This document shows positions 38,147 through 46,365 of a DNA stretch of 64,000 nucleotides, one piece after another (position 1 is the first letter of the stretch; each line of letters begins with the position of its first letter). The position numbers and the translations under genes are program-made. The notes under the pieces are model-generated. The model was given only the letters and a program-made list of their open reading frames with translations, ran no database searches and had not been told where the DNA came from. The DNA is from Prosthecodimorpha hirschii (GTDB taxonomy: Bacteria; Pseudomonadota; Alphaproteobacteria; Rhizobiales; Ancalomicrobiaceae): contig NZ_LJYW01000001.1 of the NCBI RefSeq assembly GCF_001305515.1, positions 4,359,934 through 4,423,933 of the forward strand, read 5' to 3'.

Positions 38147-38647
38147 TCATTGCTGGCCGGGAGGGCCGCCGGTGAACTGGGCGCCGAGGGAGTTGCGCTG
38201 GCTGATCTGGGCCTGCGCGGTGCCGAAGGATTCCGGCGAGTCGCCGACTTCCATCATGGACGCGCAATGGGGCGTGCAGAAATAGCTGGAGCGCTGGTTG
38301 CCGCGCTGAACCGTGACCAGGTTCTGCTGGATCTTCTCGACCGTGATGGTCTCGTCGGCGATCGGCTCGCCCTTCTTGTCCAGGATGACCAGATTGGTGA
38401 CGCCGACCATGCGGCCGGTGATGATCAGGGTCTGCCGGTCGTGCACGACCGCATCGGCGATGCCCGGATTGCCGACGATCACGGTGTCGGCCGGCGTGGA
38501 GATGCGCATCACCTTGGCACGATCCATGGTGACCAGGATCGGATCCTTCGCGCCGGCGGGTCCGGCGAGGAACGGGAGTGCGGCCAGGAGAACGGCCAGG
38601 GCGGTACGCATGGCGATCGGGATCCGTCTTGGAACGGCCCCCATCAT
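38147..38647 (-). CDS. Stand-alone secretin N-terminal-domain pilus protein
   Basis: This 166-residue secreted protein has a signal sequence (AMRTALAVLLAALPFLAGPAGA). Its domain resembles the N-terminal part of CpaC/RcpA secretins: KVMRISTPADTVIVGNPGIADAVV and GRMVGVTNLVILDKKGEPI. After it comes a short tail with two cysteines (SYFCTPHC). It has no secretin beta-barrel. Similar small proteins accompany Tad systems in alphaproteobacteria and may help assemble the CpaC channel (inference). The start may instead be the ATG at 38611. Confidence 0.8.
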   Translation of the reverse strand: MMGAVPRRIPIAMRTALAVLLAALPFLAGPAGAKDPILVTMDRAKVMRISTPADTVIVGNPGIADAVVHDRQTLIITGRMVGVTNLVILDKKGEPIADETITVEKIQQNLVTVQRGNQRSSYFCTPHCASMMEVGDSPESFGTAQAQISQRNSLGAQFTGGPPGQQ

Positions 38648-39169
38648 CCGGCGCCTTGGTGAATGAAGGACTAACGGGGTGTGTCGAGCTTTCGGCTCGC
38701 GTTCGGTGCCGGTCAGAATGCGGGACGATCTGAGGCTGCAGGCTGCCGTGGGTGCCCCAAGGTGAGGCGGGCGGGTATTCATCGGCAGCGATGTCTAGTC
38801 CCGGCCGCTCCGGCCGGTTCCGAGGCCCGGCCCGGTCTTGGGCGCCCCGCCATGCCCGTCTAGTCGCCCGTCACCGCGCCGGCCGGGCGGACTGGATTGC
38901 CGTCACGGCTGCAAGCAAAGTTGAGACGAATGAATGCGGCCATATTGTTCGAGTTAATATCCGCGAAAATCTAAAAAATTCGATCGAATTAACAATTCGA
39001 ATACCCTGTTGGGGGTCGTGGTGGTGAGACATTCTGGAGGGAAAAAATAACCAATCGTCTTTACCGAGGCTTAGAAGCTGGCCGGTATGGTCACGATGAC
39101 TTCCGGAGAACGGGCCCGACGGCGGCTCTCCCCGAAAAAGTCGAGCAAACCGTGTACTAGGAGCATGTC
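38648..39169 (+). promoter_or_regulatory. AT-rich control region of the major pilin
   Basis: This gap of about 520 bases between divergent pilus genes has no gene. From about 38930 it becomes strikingly AT-rich. It holds a perfect 14-base palindrome AATTCGATCGAATT (38977-38990), flanked by a looser inverted repeat TTCGAGTTAAT (from 38949) and ATTAACAATTCGAA (to about 39001). This probably contains the pilin promoter and regulator sites (inference). Confidence 0.5.
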
Positions 39170-39337
39170 ATGACCAAGTTCGCTCACTTCCTGAAGGACG
39201 AGTCGGGCGCCACCGCGATCGAGTACGGCCTGATCGCTTCGCTGATCGCCATCGCGATCATCGCTGGTGCGACCGCCCTCGGCACCACGCTGAACGACTC
39301 GTTCAACTACATCAAGAGCAAGATCAAGACCTCGTAA
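39170..39337 (+). CDS. flp: Flp family type IVb pilin (major)
   Basis: This 55-residue Flp pilin has a basic leader ending in the prepilin cleavage pattern SG/ATAIEYGLIASLIAIAII, with the conserved Glu and Tyr after the cut, and a short hydrophilic tail. It is the structural subunit of the Flp/Tad pilus used for attachment. AGGAG lies 6 bases before the ATG. A strong hairpin with a T-run follows, so the pilin is probably made from its own abundant transcript. Confidence 0.95.
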   Translation: MTKFAHFLKDESGATAIEYGLIASLIAIAIIAGATALGTTLNDSFNYIKSKIKTS

Positions 39338-39364
39338 TCCGAGGGGCGATCGGGCCCTCGACAA

Positions 39365-39392
39365 GCGGCGGCAGGGCAACCTGCCGCCGTTT
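39365..39392 (+). terminator. Rho-independent-type terminator after flp
   Basis: A perfect 10-base-pair hairpin, CGGCGGCAGG-GCAA-CCTGCCGCCG, is followed by TTTGCGT just 28 bases after the flp stop. It would separate high pilin expression from the downstream genes. Confidence 0.75.
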
Positions 39393-39589
39393 GCGTCTCC
39401 GGGGGGCGATCGGGACGGAAGTCATCCGTCCGTCGCGTCGGTCCAAACCAACGTCTCTTTGACTGCCGAAGTCGGCGATATCGGCAACGGTTCAAGTCTT
39501 CGCGAAGGCCGTTACCAATGCGCAACCGATTTCGATCAGGCTGCCAGGGTCGCGAGCCTTCGGATCGTCTTCCTGCCGGCGGAGTGGCC

Positions 39590-39772
39590 ATGACACGCAA
39601 GCTCTTGCGCTGCCTCGCCGACGACCGGGCGGCGACCGCCGTCGAATACAGTCTGGTCGGCGCCCTGATCGCGGTCGCGATCGTGGTCGCAGTGACGGCC
39701 CTGTCGACCAGCCTGTCCGATGCCTACGGCCTGCTGCGCGACCGCATCGGCGCATCGGTCCGGTCGGGTTAA
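39590..39772 (+). CDS. Second Flp-like pilin or pseudopilin
   Basis: This 60-residue Flp-type protein has the leader MTRKLLRCLADDRAATAVEY, keeping the Glu-Tyr pair and hydrophobic helix. The residue at the usual cleavage glycine is Ala (DDRAATAVEY). It is diverged from the major pilin and carries a cysteine in the leader. GGAGTGGCC precedes the ATG. It may be a minor pilin that starts or anchors the fibre; processing by CpaA is uncertain because of the missing glycine. Confidence 0.8.
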   Translation: MTRKLLRCLADDRAATAVEYSLVGALIAVAIVVAVTALSTSLSDAYGLLRDRIGASVRSG

Positions 39773-39829
39773 CCCGGCCTTCAGCCGCCCGGGGCGATGA
39801 TCGCCCGCGTGATCGTATGGAGTGGAGCC

Positions 39830-40327
39830 ATGCTCGAGCCGGCTGTTGCCGTGGTCTTCCCGCTGCTCGTCGCCTATGCGGCGGTGACGGACTTCCTGAC
39901 CATGACCATCGCGAACCGGGTCTCGATCCTGCTCGTCGCCTTCTTCCTGCTGCTCGCGCCCTTCGTCGGCATGACGCCGGCGGCCTTCGGGCTGCATTTC
40001 GCTGCGGCCTTCGCGGTCTTCGCGGCCGGCTACATCTGTTTCGTGTGCGGCTGGATGGGCGGCGGCGACGTGAAGTTCGGCGCCGCGGTGGCGCTCTGGC
40101 TGGGCATGCCGCACCTGCTCGAATTCATGATCCTGTTCTCGCTCTACGGCGGCGCGCTGACCCTGTTCGTGCTGGTGATCTCGAAGCATCTGGAGCCGCT
40201 GCCGGTGCTGCAACTGGGCTTCCTGGCCAAGTTCGCCGAGAAGCGGACTGTTCCGTACGGAATTGCCCTCGCGGCGGCCGCCCTGACGGTCTACCCGAAG
40301 TCGATCTGGGTGCAGAGCATCATCTGA
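39830..40327 (+). CDS. cpaA: Prepilin peptidase CpaA (TadV)
   Basis: This 165-residue inner-membrane aspartic protease of family A24 has the two catalytic aspartates at Asp21 (AAVTDFLTMTIAN) and Asp80 in the GxGD motif (GGGDVKF), with about five membrane helices. It cuts the leader of Flp, TadE and TadG. The ATG at 39830 has GGAG 3 bases upstream; an ATG at 39797 is also possible. It sits between the minor pilin and cpaB. Confidence 0.93.
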   Translation: MLEPAVAVVFPLLVAYAAVTDFLTMTIANRVSILLVAFFLLLAPFVGMTPAAFGLHFAAAFAVFAAGYICFVCGWMGGGDVKFGAAVALWLGMPHLLEFMILFSLYGGALTLFVLVISKHLEPLPVLQLGFLAKFAEKRTVPYGIALAAAALTVYPKSIWVQSII

Positions 40328-40424
40328 CGACCCGACGACCGTCGCCACTGAGCCGCAGCGCTGCGGACGAACCTGTGCATGACGGGCGGTTCACGATTGC
40401 TTAGGTAAACTTCAAAACGTCTCA

Positions 40425-40439
40425 TTAACCATACTTGAA
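40425..40439 (+). promoter_or_regulatory. CtrA-like binding site upstream of cpaB
   Basis: TTAA-N7-TGAA (TTAACCATACTTGAA) is one mismatch from the CtrA consensus TTAA-N7-TTAA. It sits about 70 bases before cpaB in a locally AT-rich stretch. CtrA control of pilus genes is known in Caulobacter; here it is inferred. Confidence 0.55.
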
Positions 40440-40508
40440 CCATTGCTGATCGAAACTCACGGGCGAAAGGGGCATGGGTCCCGAATTGTCGCCCGAAGAG
40501 TCGAAGCC

Positions 40509-41318
40509 ATGAAAGTCGCGCGTCTCCTGGTATTGACCGTCGCCATCGGCGCAGGGCTGGCCGCCGCCATGGTGGCGACCAGCATGATCGGAACCAACGA
40601 GGCCCCGCCGTCCACGCCGGTCGCCGACGCCCCCGCGCCGCGGATGGATACGGTCGACGTCCTGGTGCTCGGCCGCGACATCCCGATGGGCGGCAAGGTC
40701 GCGGCGGCCGATCTCATCTGGCAGCCCTGGCCGAAGAGCGGCATGAGCGAGGCCTATATCGCCAAGGCCAACCGCCCCAACGCGACGCTCGAACTGGTCG
40801 GCACCATCGCCCGCCAGCCGATCGCGGCCGGCGAGCCGGTGCGCGAGGGCCGGCTGATCAAGTCGGATCGCGGCTACATGTCGGTGATCCTGTCGCCGGG
40901 CATGCGTGCCCTGGCGGTCGAGGTCAAGGCCGTCTCCACGGCCGGCGGCTTCGTCCTGCCGAACGACCATGTCGACATCATCCTGACCCGCGCCGCGCCG
41001 AAGACCGCAGGGTCCTCGGGCGGCGACCCGTTCGTCTCCGAGACCCTGCTGACCAATATCCGCGTGCTCGCCATCGACCAGCAGGTGATCGAGAAGGGCG
41101 AGCCGGCGGTGGTGGCGCGCGATACCGCGACGCTCGAACTGACCCCGCGCCAGGTCGAGATCGTCGCGCAGGCCCAGCAGCTCGGCACCATCTCGCTGGT
41201 CCTGCGCTCGATCCGGGATGCCGACACGCCGATCGCCGATGACGGCAACCGAAACGAGGCGACGAGCGCCGTCCGGGTGGTGCGCTACGGCGTCACCAGC
41301 CGGGTGACGACGCGCTGA
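40509..41318 (+). CDS. cpaB: Flp pilus assembly protein CpaB (RcpC)
   Basis: This 269-residue protein has an N-terminal membrane anchor (MKVARLLVLTVAIGAGLAAA) and a SAF-like domain (VLVLGRDIPMGGKVAAADLIW, then PIAAGEPVREGRL), followed by the RcpC domain with VLPNDHVDIILTR. It acts in the periplasm beside the secretin CpaC. The start follows from the membrane anchor. First gene of the cpaBCDEF-tadBC run, with a CtrA-like box upstream. Confidence 0.94.
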   Translation: MKVARLLVLTVAIGAGLAAAMVATSMIGTNEAPPSTPVADAPAPRMDTVDVLVLGRDIPMGGKVAAADLIWQPWPKSGMSEAYIAKANRPNATLELVGTIARQPIAAGEPVREGRLIKSDRGYMSVILSPGMRALAVEVKAVSTAGGFVLPNDHVDIILTRAAPKTAGSSGGDPFVSETLLTNIRVLAIDQQVIEKGEPAVVARDTATLELTPRQVEIVAQAQQLGTISLVLRSIRDADTPIADDGNRNEATSAVRVVRYGVTSRVTTR

Positions 41319-41356
41319 GGCCGACGGTCCGGTCCGCTACGATCCGAGAGGAAATC

Positions 41357-42856
41357 ATGGTTCGCACATTCCTTTCAGCGGCTTTCCTGGCAGTGGCCGC
41401 GCTGGCCGCCGGCCCGGGCCTGACAGGCGGAACCGTCCTGGCGGCGGAGACCGGCGGCGCCTGGCGCGGACAGAATGCCGCGCCGCGGCCCCTCAAGCTC
41501 GCCGTCTCGAAGTCGACCATCATCGACTTCGACGAGGAGATCCGCGACGTGCTGGTCTCCAACCCGCAGATCGCCGATGCGGTGGTGCGCACCAACCGGC
41601 GCCTCTATCTGCTCGGCAACAAGTTCGGCACCACCAACGTGGTCGTGTTCGGCGGCAACGGCCGCCAGATCGCCAATTACGAACTCCAGGTCCAGCCCGA
41701 TACCGCGACGCTGGAAGGCCTGCTGCGCCGGCTGGTGCCGACCGGGGATATCAAGGTCGAGGCGGTCGCCGGCACGGTCGTGCTGAGCGGGTCCGTGCGC
41801 AGCCCGTCCGACGCCATGCAGGCGCTCGAAGTCGCCAGCCGCTTCGTCGGTGCGCCGGTCGGCGGCGGCACCACGGGCTCGACGGCCGCGGCGGGCGGCG
41901 GCGGTTCGGCCAGTTCGACCGGCGATTCGCTGCAAGTGGTCAATGCGCTGACCATCCGCGGCAAGGACCAGGTGATGCTCAAGGTGACCATCGCCGAAGT
42001 GCAGCGCTCGGTCGTCAAGCAGCTCGGCATCGATCTGGCCGCCGTCGCCACCGGCGGCAGCTTCACGACCGCCTTCGCGACCTCCAATCCCTTCGCGGTC
42101 AACGGCTCCTCCGGCGCCGGCCTGGTGCCCTATTCGAGCGGCACGCCGACCTTCTCCAACGTCAACGGCAACAACCGCTTCTCGGCGACCGTCCAGGCCC
42201 TGGAGCAGAACGGCCTGATGCGGACCCTGGCCGAGCCGACGCTGACCGCCATCTCGGGCGAGGAGGCGACCTTCCTGGTCGGCGGCGAGTTCCCGATCCC
42301 GGTCTCGCAGCAGAACGGCTCGATCACGGTCGAGTTCAAGAAATACGGCATCGCGCTCAGCTTCGTGCCGGTCGTCCTGGCCGAAGGCCGCATCAGCGTG
42401 AAGGTCAACACCGAAGTCTCCGAGCCGACCTCGGAAGGCTCCTTCTCGATCGGCAGCTCGACCTCTTCGTCGCTCAATATCCAGGCGCTGCGCGTCCGCC
42501 GCGCGGATTCCACCCTCGAGGTGCCGTCGGGCGGCACGATCGTGATGGCCGGCCTGATCCGCGACGACGTGCGCCAGTCCCTGGCCGGCGTGCCGGGCGC
42601 GATGAGCCTGCCGATCCTCGGCGCGCTGTTCCGCAGCCGCGACTACCAGCGCTCGCAGAGCGAACTGGCGATCTTCGTCCAGCCGATCGTCGTGCAGCCG
42701 GTCGCGCCCGGCAAGCTGGTCCGCCCGGATCAGAACTTCCAGGCGTCCTCGGACGCCGCCGCCAGCTTTCTCGGCCGGCTGAACCGCACCTATCGATCCG
42801 ACGGCCGTTCGACCGCCGGCGCCTATCATGGCCAGTACGGCTTCATCTACGAATAA
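41357..42856 (+). CDS. cpaC: Type II/IV secretin CpaC (RcpA)
   Basis: This 499-residue outer-membrane secretin forms the channel for the Flp pilus. It has a signal peptide, an N-terminal pilus domain (FDEEIRDVLVSNPQIADAVV), a BON-like domain (IKVEAVAGTVVLSGSVRSPS), then the secretin core with EPTLTAISGEEATFLVGGE and the end segment LPILGALFRSRDYQRSQSEL. GAGAGGAAATC precedes the ATG. A glycine- and serine-rich linker lies near residues 170-190. Confidence 0.96.
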   Translation: MVRTFLSAAFLAVAALAAGPGLTGGTVLAAETGGAWRGQNAAPRPLKLAVSKSTIIDFDEEIRDVLVSNPQIADAVVRTNRRLYLLGNKFGTTNVVVFGGNGRQIANYELQVQPDTATLEGLLRRLVPTGDIKVEAVAGTVVLSGSVRSPSDAMQALEVASRFVGAPVGGGTTGSTAAAGGGGSASSTGDSLQVVNALTIRGKDQVMLKVTIAEVQRSVVKQLGIDLAAVATGGSFTTAFATSNPFAVNGSSGAGLVPYSSGTPTFSNVNGNNRFSATVQALEQNGLMRTLAEPTLTAISGEEATFLVGGEFPIPVSQQNGSITVEFKKYGIALSFVPVVLAEGRISVKVNTEVSEPTSEGSFSIGSSTSSSLNIQALRVRRADSTLEVPSGGTIVMAGLIRDDVRQSLAGVPGAMSLPILGALFRSRDYQRSQSELAIFVQPIVVQPVAPGKLVRPDQNFQASSDAAASFLGRLNRTYRSDGRSTAGAYHGQYGFIYE

Positions 42857-42866
42857 GGGTGGTCCG

Positions 42867-43610
42867 ATGCGTCCCTCCGATTCCGCTCCGACCCGTTCCG
42901 GTGCCGCCGGTGCTCCGGGTCTGGCGACTGCGCTCGCCGCCGCCGCGCTGATGCTCGCCGGCTGCTCCGGCGTTCCCAAGTCGGAACCGACCATCACCGG
43001 CTCGGTCCCGCATGACGGCTACCGGACCCGGCATCCGATCGTGCTCAGCGAATCCGCCGAGACCCTGGACATTCCGGTCGGCTCGCAGTCCGGCCGGCTG
43101 ACCGAGACCACCGCCGAGACCATCGCGGCCTTCGGTGCCCAGTCGCGCGAGCGCGGCGCGAGCGGGGTGACGATCCTGGTGCCGAGCGGCTCTGGCAACG
43201 AAACCGCCGCCTCCCAGATGTCGCGCAGCGTCAAGACCGCCCTGCAGCGCGGCGGCGTGCCCGCCCATGCGATCAGCCTGGCGCCCTACAAGGTCGAGCA
43301 GGCCGCCGCCGATGCGCCGATCCGCCTCGCCTATCCGCGCGTCGTGGCCGGCGTGCCGCATGCCTGCGGCACCTGGCCCGACCAGGTGGTCGGCCAGTTC
43401 GACAATTCCGACTACTACAATTTCGGCTGCGCCTATCAGGCCAACATCGCCGCCATGGTGGTCGACCCGAGCGACCTCGTCACGCCGAAGGGCATGCCGG
43501 CCTCCGACGCCACCCGGCGCACCACGGTCATCTCGAAATACCGCCAGGGCGCGCCGACCAAGTCGGAAACCGCCCTGGACAAGAAGTCGATCTCGAATAT
43601 CGGGAACTGA
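42867..43610 (+). CDS. cpaD: Pilus assembly lipoprotein CpaD
   Basis: This 247-residue outer-membrane lipoprotein has the lipobox LMLAGC near residue 32. The CpaD family pattern is visible as GYRTRHPIVLSE, VGVPHACGTWPD and NFGCAYQANIAAMV. It probably helps secretin targeting or stability. It starts 10 bases after cpaC ends. Two internal cysteines (HACGTW and FGCAYQ) are typical of the family. Confidence 0.93.
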   Translation: MRPSDSAPTRSGAAGAPGLATALAAAALMLAGCSGVPKSEPTITGSVPHDGYRTRHPIVLSESAETLDIPVGSQSGRLTETTAETIAAFGAQSRERGASGVTILVPSGSGNETAASQMSRSVKTALQRGGVPAHAISLAPYKVEQAAADAPIRLAYPRVVAGVPHACGTWPDQVVGQFDNSDYYNFGCAYQANIAAMVVDPSDLVTPKGMPASDATRRTTVISKYRQGAPTKSETALDKKSISNIGN

Positions 43611-43611
43611 C

Positions 43612-44853
43612 ATGAGCCCTGCGGACAAGAACATGCCCGGCCTCGATCTCAGGTCGATCCCGCGCATCGCCGTGCAGGCCTTCTGCGAGACGAAGGAGGT
43701 GGCCGACATCGTCGAGGCCGCCGCCGCCGACCGTCGCATGGTCAAAGCCCATACCAAGGTGCAGACCGGCGGTCTCGCCGCGGCCGTCGATTTCTACGGC
43801 ACGGCGCCGACGCCGAACCTCGTCATCGTCGAATCGCGCGAGGGACGCGACGTGATCCTCGGCCAGCTCGACCAGCTGGCCGAGAATTGCGACCCCGGCT
43901 CGAAGGTGATCGTGATCGGGCATATCAACGACGTGATTCTCTACCGCGAGCTGACGCGGCGCGGCGTCTCGGAATACATGGTCGCGCCGATCACCGTGTT
44001 CGATCTCATCCGCGAGATCGGCGAAATCTACTACAAGCCCGACGCCGCCCCGCTCGGCCGCACGGTCGCCTTCGTCGGCGCCAAGGGCGGCTGCGGCGCC
44101 TCGACCTTGTCGCACAATGTCGCCTGGGCCTGCGCCAAGACCTACAATCACGAGGTCGTTCTGGCCGATCTCGACCTCGCCTTCGGCACCGCCGGGCTGG
44201 ATTTCAACCTCGACCCGACCCAGGGCATCGGCGATGCGCTGGCGGCGCCCGAGCGGGTCGACGATGTCTATCTCGACCGGCTGCTCGCCAAATGCGCCGA
44301 GAATCTTCACCTGCTGGCGGCGCCCGCGACGCTCGACCGCCCCTACGAATATGACGAGGCCGCCTTCGATCCGATCATCGATGCCACCCGCACGGGCGTG
44401 CCGATCGTGGTGCTGGACGTGCCGCATCTGTGGACCGGCTGGGTCCGGCGGGTGCTGCGCTCCGTCGACGAGGCGGTGCTGGTCTGCGCCCCGGATCTCG
44501 CGAACCTGCGCAACGCCAAGAACCTCGCCGATACCCTGAAGCAGGCGCGTCCGAACGATGCGCCGCCGCGCCTGGTCATGAACATGGTCGGCGTCCCGAA
44601 GCGGCCGGAGATCAAGCCGGAGGAATTCGCCAAGGCGCTCGGCCTGCCGATCACCGCGCAGATTCCGTTCGACGCCGCCCTGTTCGGCACCGCCTCGAAC
44701 AACGGCCAGATGATCGCCGAGACCGATCCGAAGAGCGCGGTCGGCGAGACCTTCCGCCAGCTCGCGCAGGTCGTCACCGGCAAGCACGAAATCAAGAAGG
44801 CGAGGCGCTCTCCCTTCGCGCCGCTGCTGGCGCGGTTGCGGGGCGCCAAGTGA
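43612..44853 (+). CDS. cpaE: Pilus assembly ATPase CpaE (TadZ)
   Basis: This 413-residue protein has an N-terminal receiver-like domain (residues about 15-130) and a C-terminal MinD/ParA-like ATPase with the deviant Walker A FVGAKGGCGAST near 153-164 and LADLDLAFGTAGLD. CpaE/TadZ places the pilus machine at the cell pole. It begins one base after the cpaD stop. The ATPase domain appears complete, including VVLDVPHLW in the switch II region. Confidence 0.94.
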   Translation: MSPADKNMPGLDLRSIPRIAVQAFCETKEVADIVEAAAADRRMVKAHTKVQTGGLAAAVDFYGTAPTPNLVIVESREGRDVILGQLDQLAENCDPGSKVIVIGHINDVILYRELTRRGVSEYMVAPITVFDLIREIGEIYYKPDAAPLGRTVAFVGAKGGCGASTLSHNVAWACAKTYNHEVVLADLDLAFGTAGLDFNLDPTQGIGDALAAPERVDDVYLDRLLAKCAENLHLLAAPATLDRPYEYDEAAFDPIIDATRTGVPIVVLDVPHLWTGWVRRVLRSVDEAVLVCAPDLANLRNAKNLADTLKQARPNDAPPRLVMNMVGVPKRPEIKPEEFAKALGLPITAQIPFDAALFGTASNNGQMIAETDPKSAVGETFRQLAQVVTGKHEIKKARRSPFAPLLARLRGAK

Positions 44854-44896
44854 ACAGGTCCGCCGCCGCGCGTGACGCAGGTTCAGAGGACTGAGG

Positions 44897-46351
44897 ATGT
44901 TCGGTAAGCGCGGAGCATCAGGCACTGGAACGGTCCCGCCGCCCCCACCGAAACCGGTGCCGGCGGCGCCGGCCGGATCTGCGCGACCGCCCGAACCGGC
45001 GTCCCCGTCGGGGGCGTCGGATGCGGCCATCCCGCCGAACCGGCCCGAGGCCCGGCCGCGCTCGGAGGAATATTACGACGTCAAGAGCTCGATCTTCTCC
45101 GCGCTGATCGACACGATCGACCTCTCCCAGCTGGCCCGGCTCGATATCGAGTCCGCCCGTGAGGAGATCCGCGACGTCGTCAACGAGATCATCCAGCTGA
45201 AGAACGTGGTGATGTCGATCGCCGAGCAGGAGGAACTGCTCGAGGACATCGTCAACGACGTGCTCGGCTATGGTCCGCTCGAGCCGTTGCTGGCGCGCGA
45301 CGACATCGCCGACATCATGGTCAACGGTGCCGAACGGACCTTCATCGAAGTCAGCGGCAAGGTGCAGCTGACCAATATCCGGTTCCGCGACAATCAGCAG
45401 TTGATGAACATCTGCCAGCGCATCGTCAGCCAGGTCGGCCGGCGCGTCGACGAATCGAGCCCGATCTGCGACGCGCGCCTGCCCGACGGGTCGCGCGTCA
45501 ACGTGATCGCGCCGCCGCTGGCCATCGACGGCCCGGCCCTCACCATCCGCAAGTTCAAGAAGGACAAGCTGACCCTCGACCAGCTGGTGAAGTTCGGCTC
45601 CATCTCGCCGGAGGGGGCGACCGTCCTGCAGGTGATCGGTCTCAGCCGATGCAACGTCATCGTCTCGGGCGGTACCGGCTCGGGCAAGACGACGCTGCTC
45701 AACTGCCTGACGCGCTACATCGAGACCACCGAACGCATCGTCACCTGCGAGGACGCGGCCGAACTGCAGCTCCAGCAGCCGCATGTGGTGCGCCTCGAAA
45801 CCCGGCCGCCGAACCTGGAGGGCGAGGGGCAGGTGACCATGCGCGATCTCGTCCGCAACTGCCTGCGCATGCGTCCCGAACGGATCATCGTCGGCGAGGT
45901 GCGCGGACCGGAGGCCTTCGACCTGTTGCAGGCGATGAACACCGGCCATGACGGCTCGATGGGCACGCTGCACGCCAACAGCCCGCGCGAGGCCCTGTCG
46001 CGCATGGAATCGATGATCACGATGGGCGGCTTCTCGCTGCCCTCCAAGACCATCCGCGAGATGATCGTGTCCTCGGTCGACGTCATCGTCCAGGCCGCGC
46101 GCCTGCGCGACGGTTCGCGCCGGATCACGCACATCACCGAGGTGATGGGCATGGAAGGCGACGTGATCATCACCCAGGACCTGTTCCTCTACGAGATCCT
46201 CGGCGAGGACGAGCACGGCCGGATCATCGGCCGGCATCGCTCGACCGGCATCGGCCGGCCGCGCTTCTGGGAGCGGGCGCGCTACTACAACCAGGAAAAG
46301 CGGCTGGCCGACGCGCTCGACAAGGCCGACATCGGCGAGGCGGCAGCGTGA
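44897..46351 (+). CDS. cpaF: Pilus assembly/retraction ATPase CpaF (TadA)
   Basis: This 484-residue type II/IV secretion ATPase powers pilus assembly at the inner membrane. It has a proline-rich N-terminus, an N-terminal domain, Walker A GGTGSGKTTLLN near 258-269, Asp box CEDAAELQLQQPHVVRLE, Walker B-like MRPERIIVGEVRGPEAFD and the His box TGHDGSMGTLHANSP. It starts 43 bases after cpaE. Downstream tadB follows after 14 bases. Confidence 0.97.
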   Translation: MFGKRGASGTGTVPPPPPKPVPAAPAGSARPPEPASPSGASDAAIPPNRPEARPRSEEYYDVKSSIFSALIDTIDLSQLARLDIESAREEIRDVVNEIIQLKNVVMSIAEQEELLEDIVNDVLGYGPLEPLLARDDIADIMVNGAERTFIEVSGKVQLTNIRFRDNQQLMNICQRIVSQVGRRVDESSPICDARLPDGSRVNVIAPPLAIDGPALTIRKFKKDKLTLDQLVKFGSISPEGATVLQVIGLSRCNVIVSGGTGSGKTTLLNCLTRYIETTERIVTCEDAAELQLQQPHVVRLETRPPNLEGEGQVTMRDLVRNCLRMRPERIIVGEVRGPEAFDLLQAMNTGHDGSMGTLHANSPREALSRMESMITMGGFSLPSKTIREMIVSSVDVIVQAARLRDGSRRITHITEVMGMEGDVIITQDLFLYEILGEDEHGRIIGRHRSTGIGRPRFWERARYYNQEKRLADALDKADIGEAAA

Positions 46352-46365
46352 CGGGAGCCGGGTGA

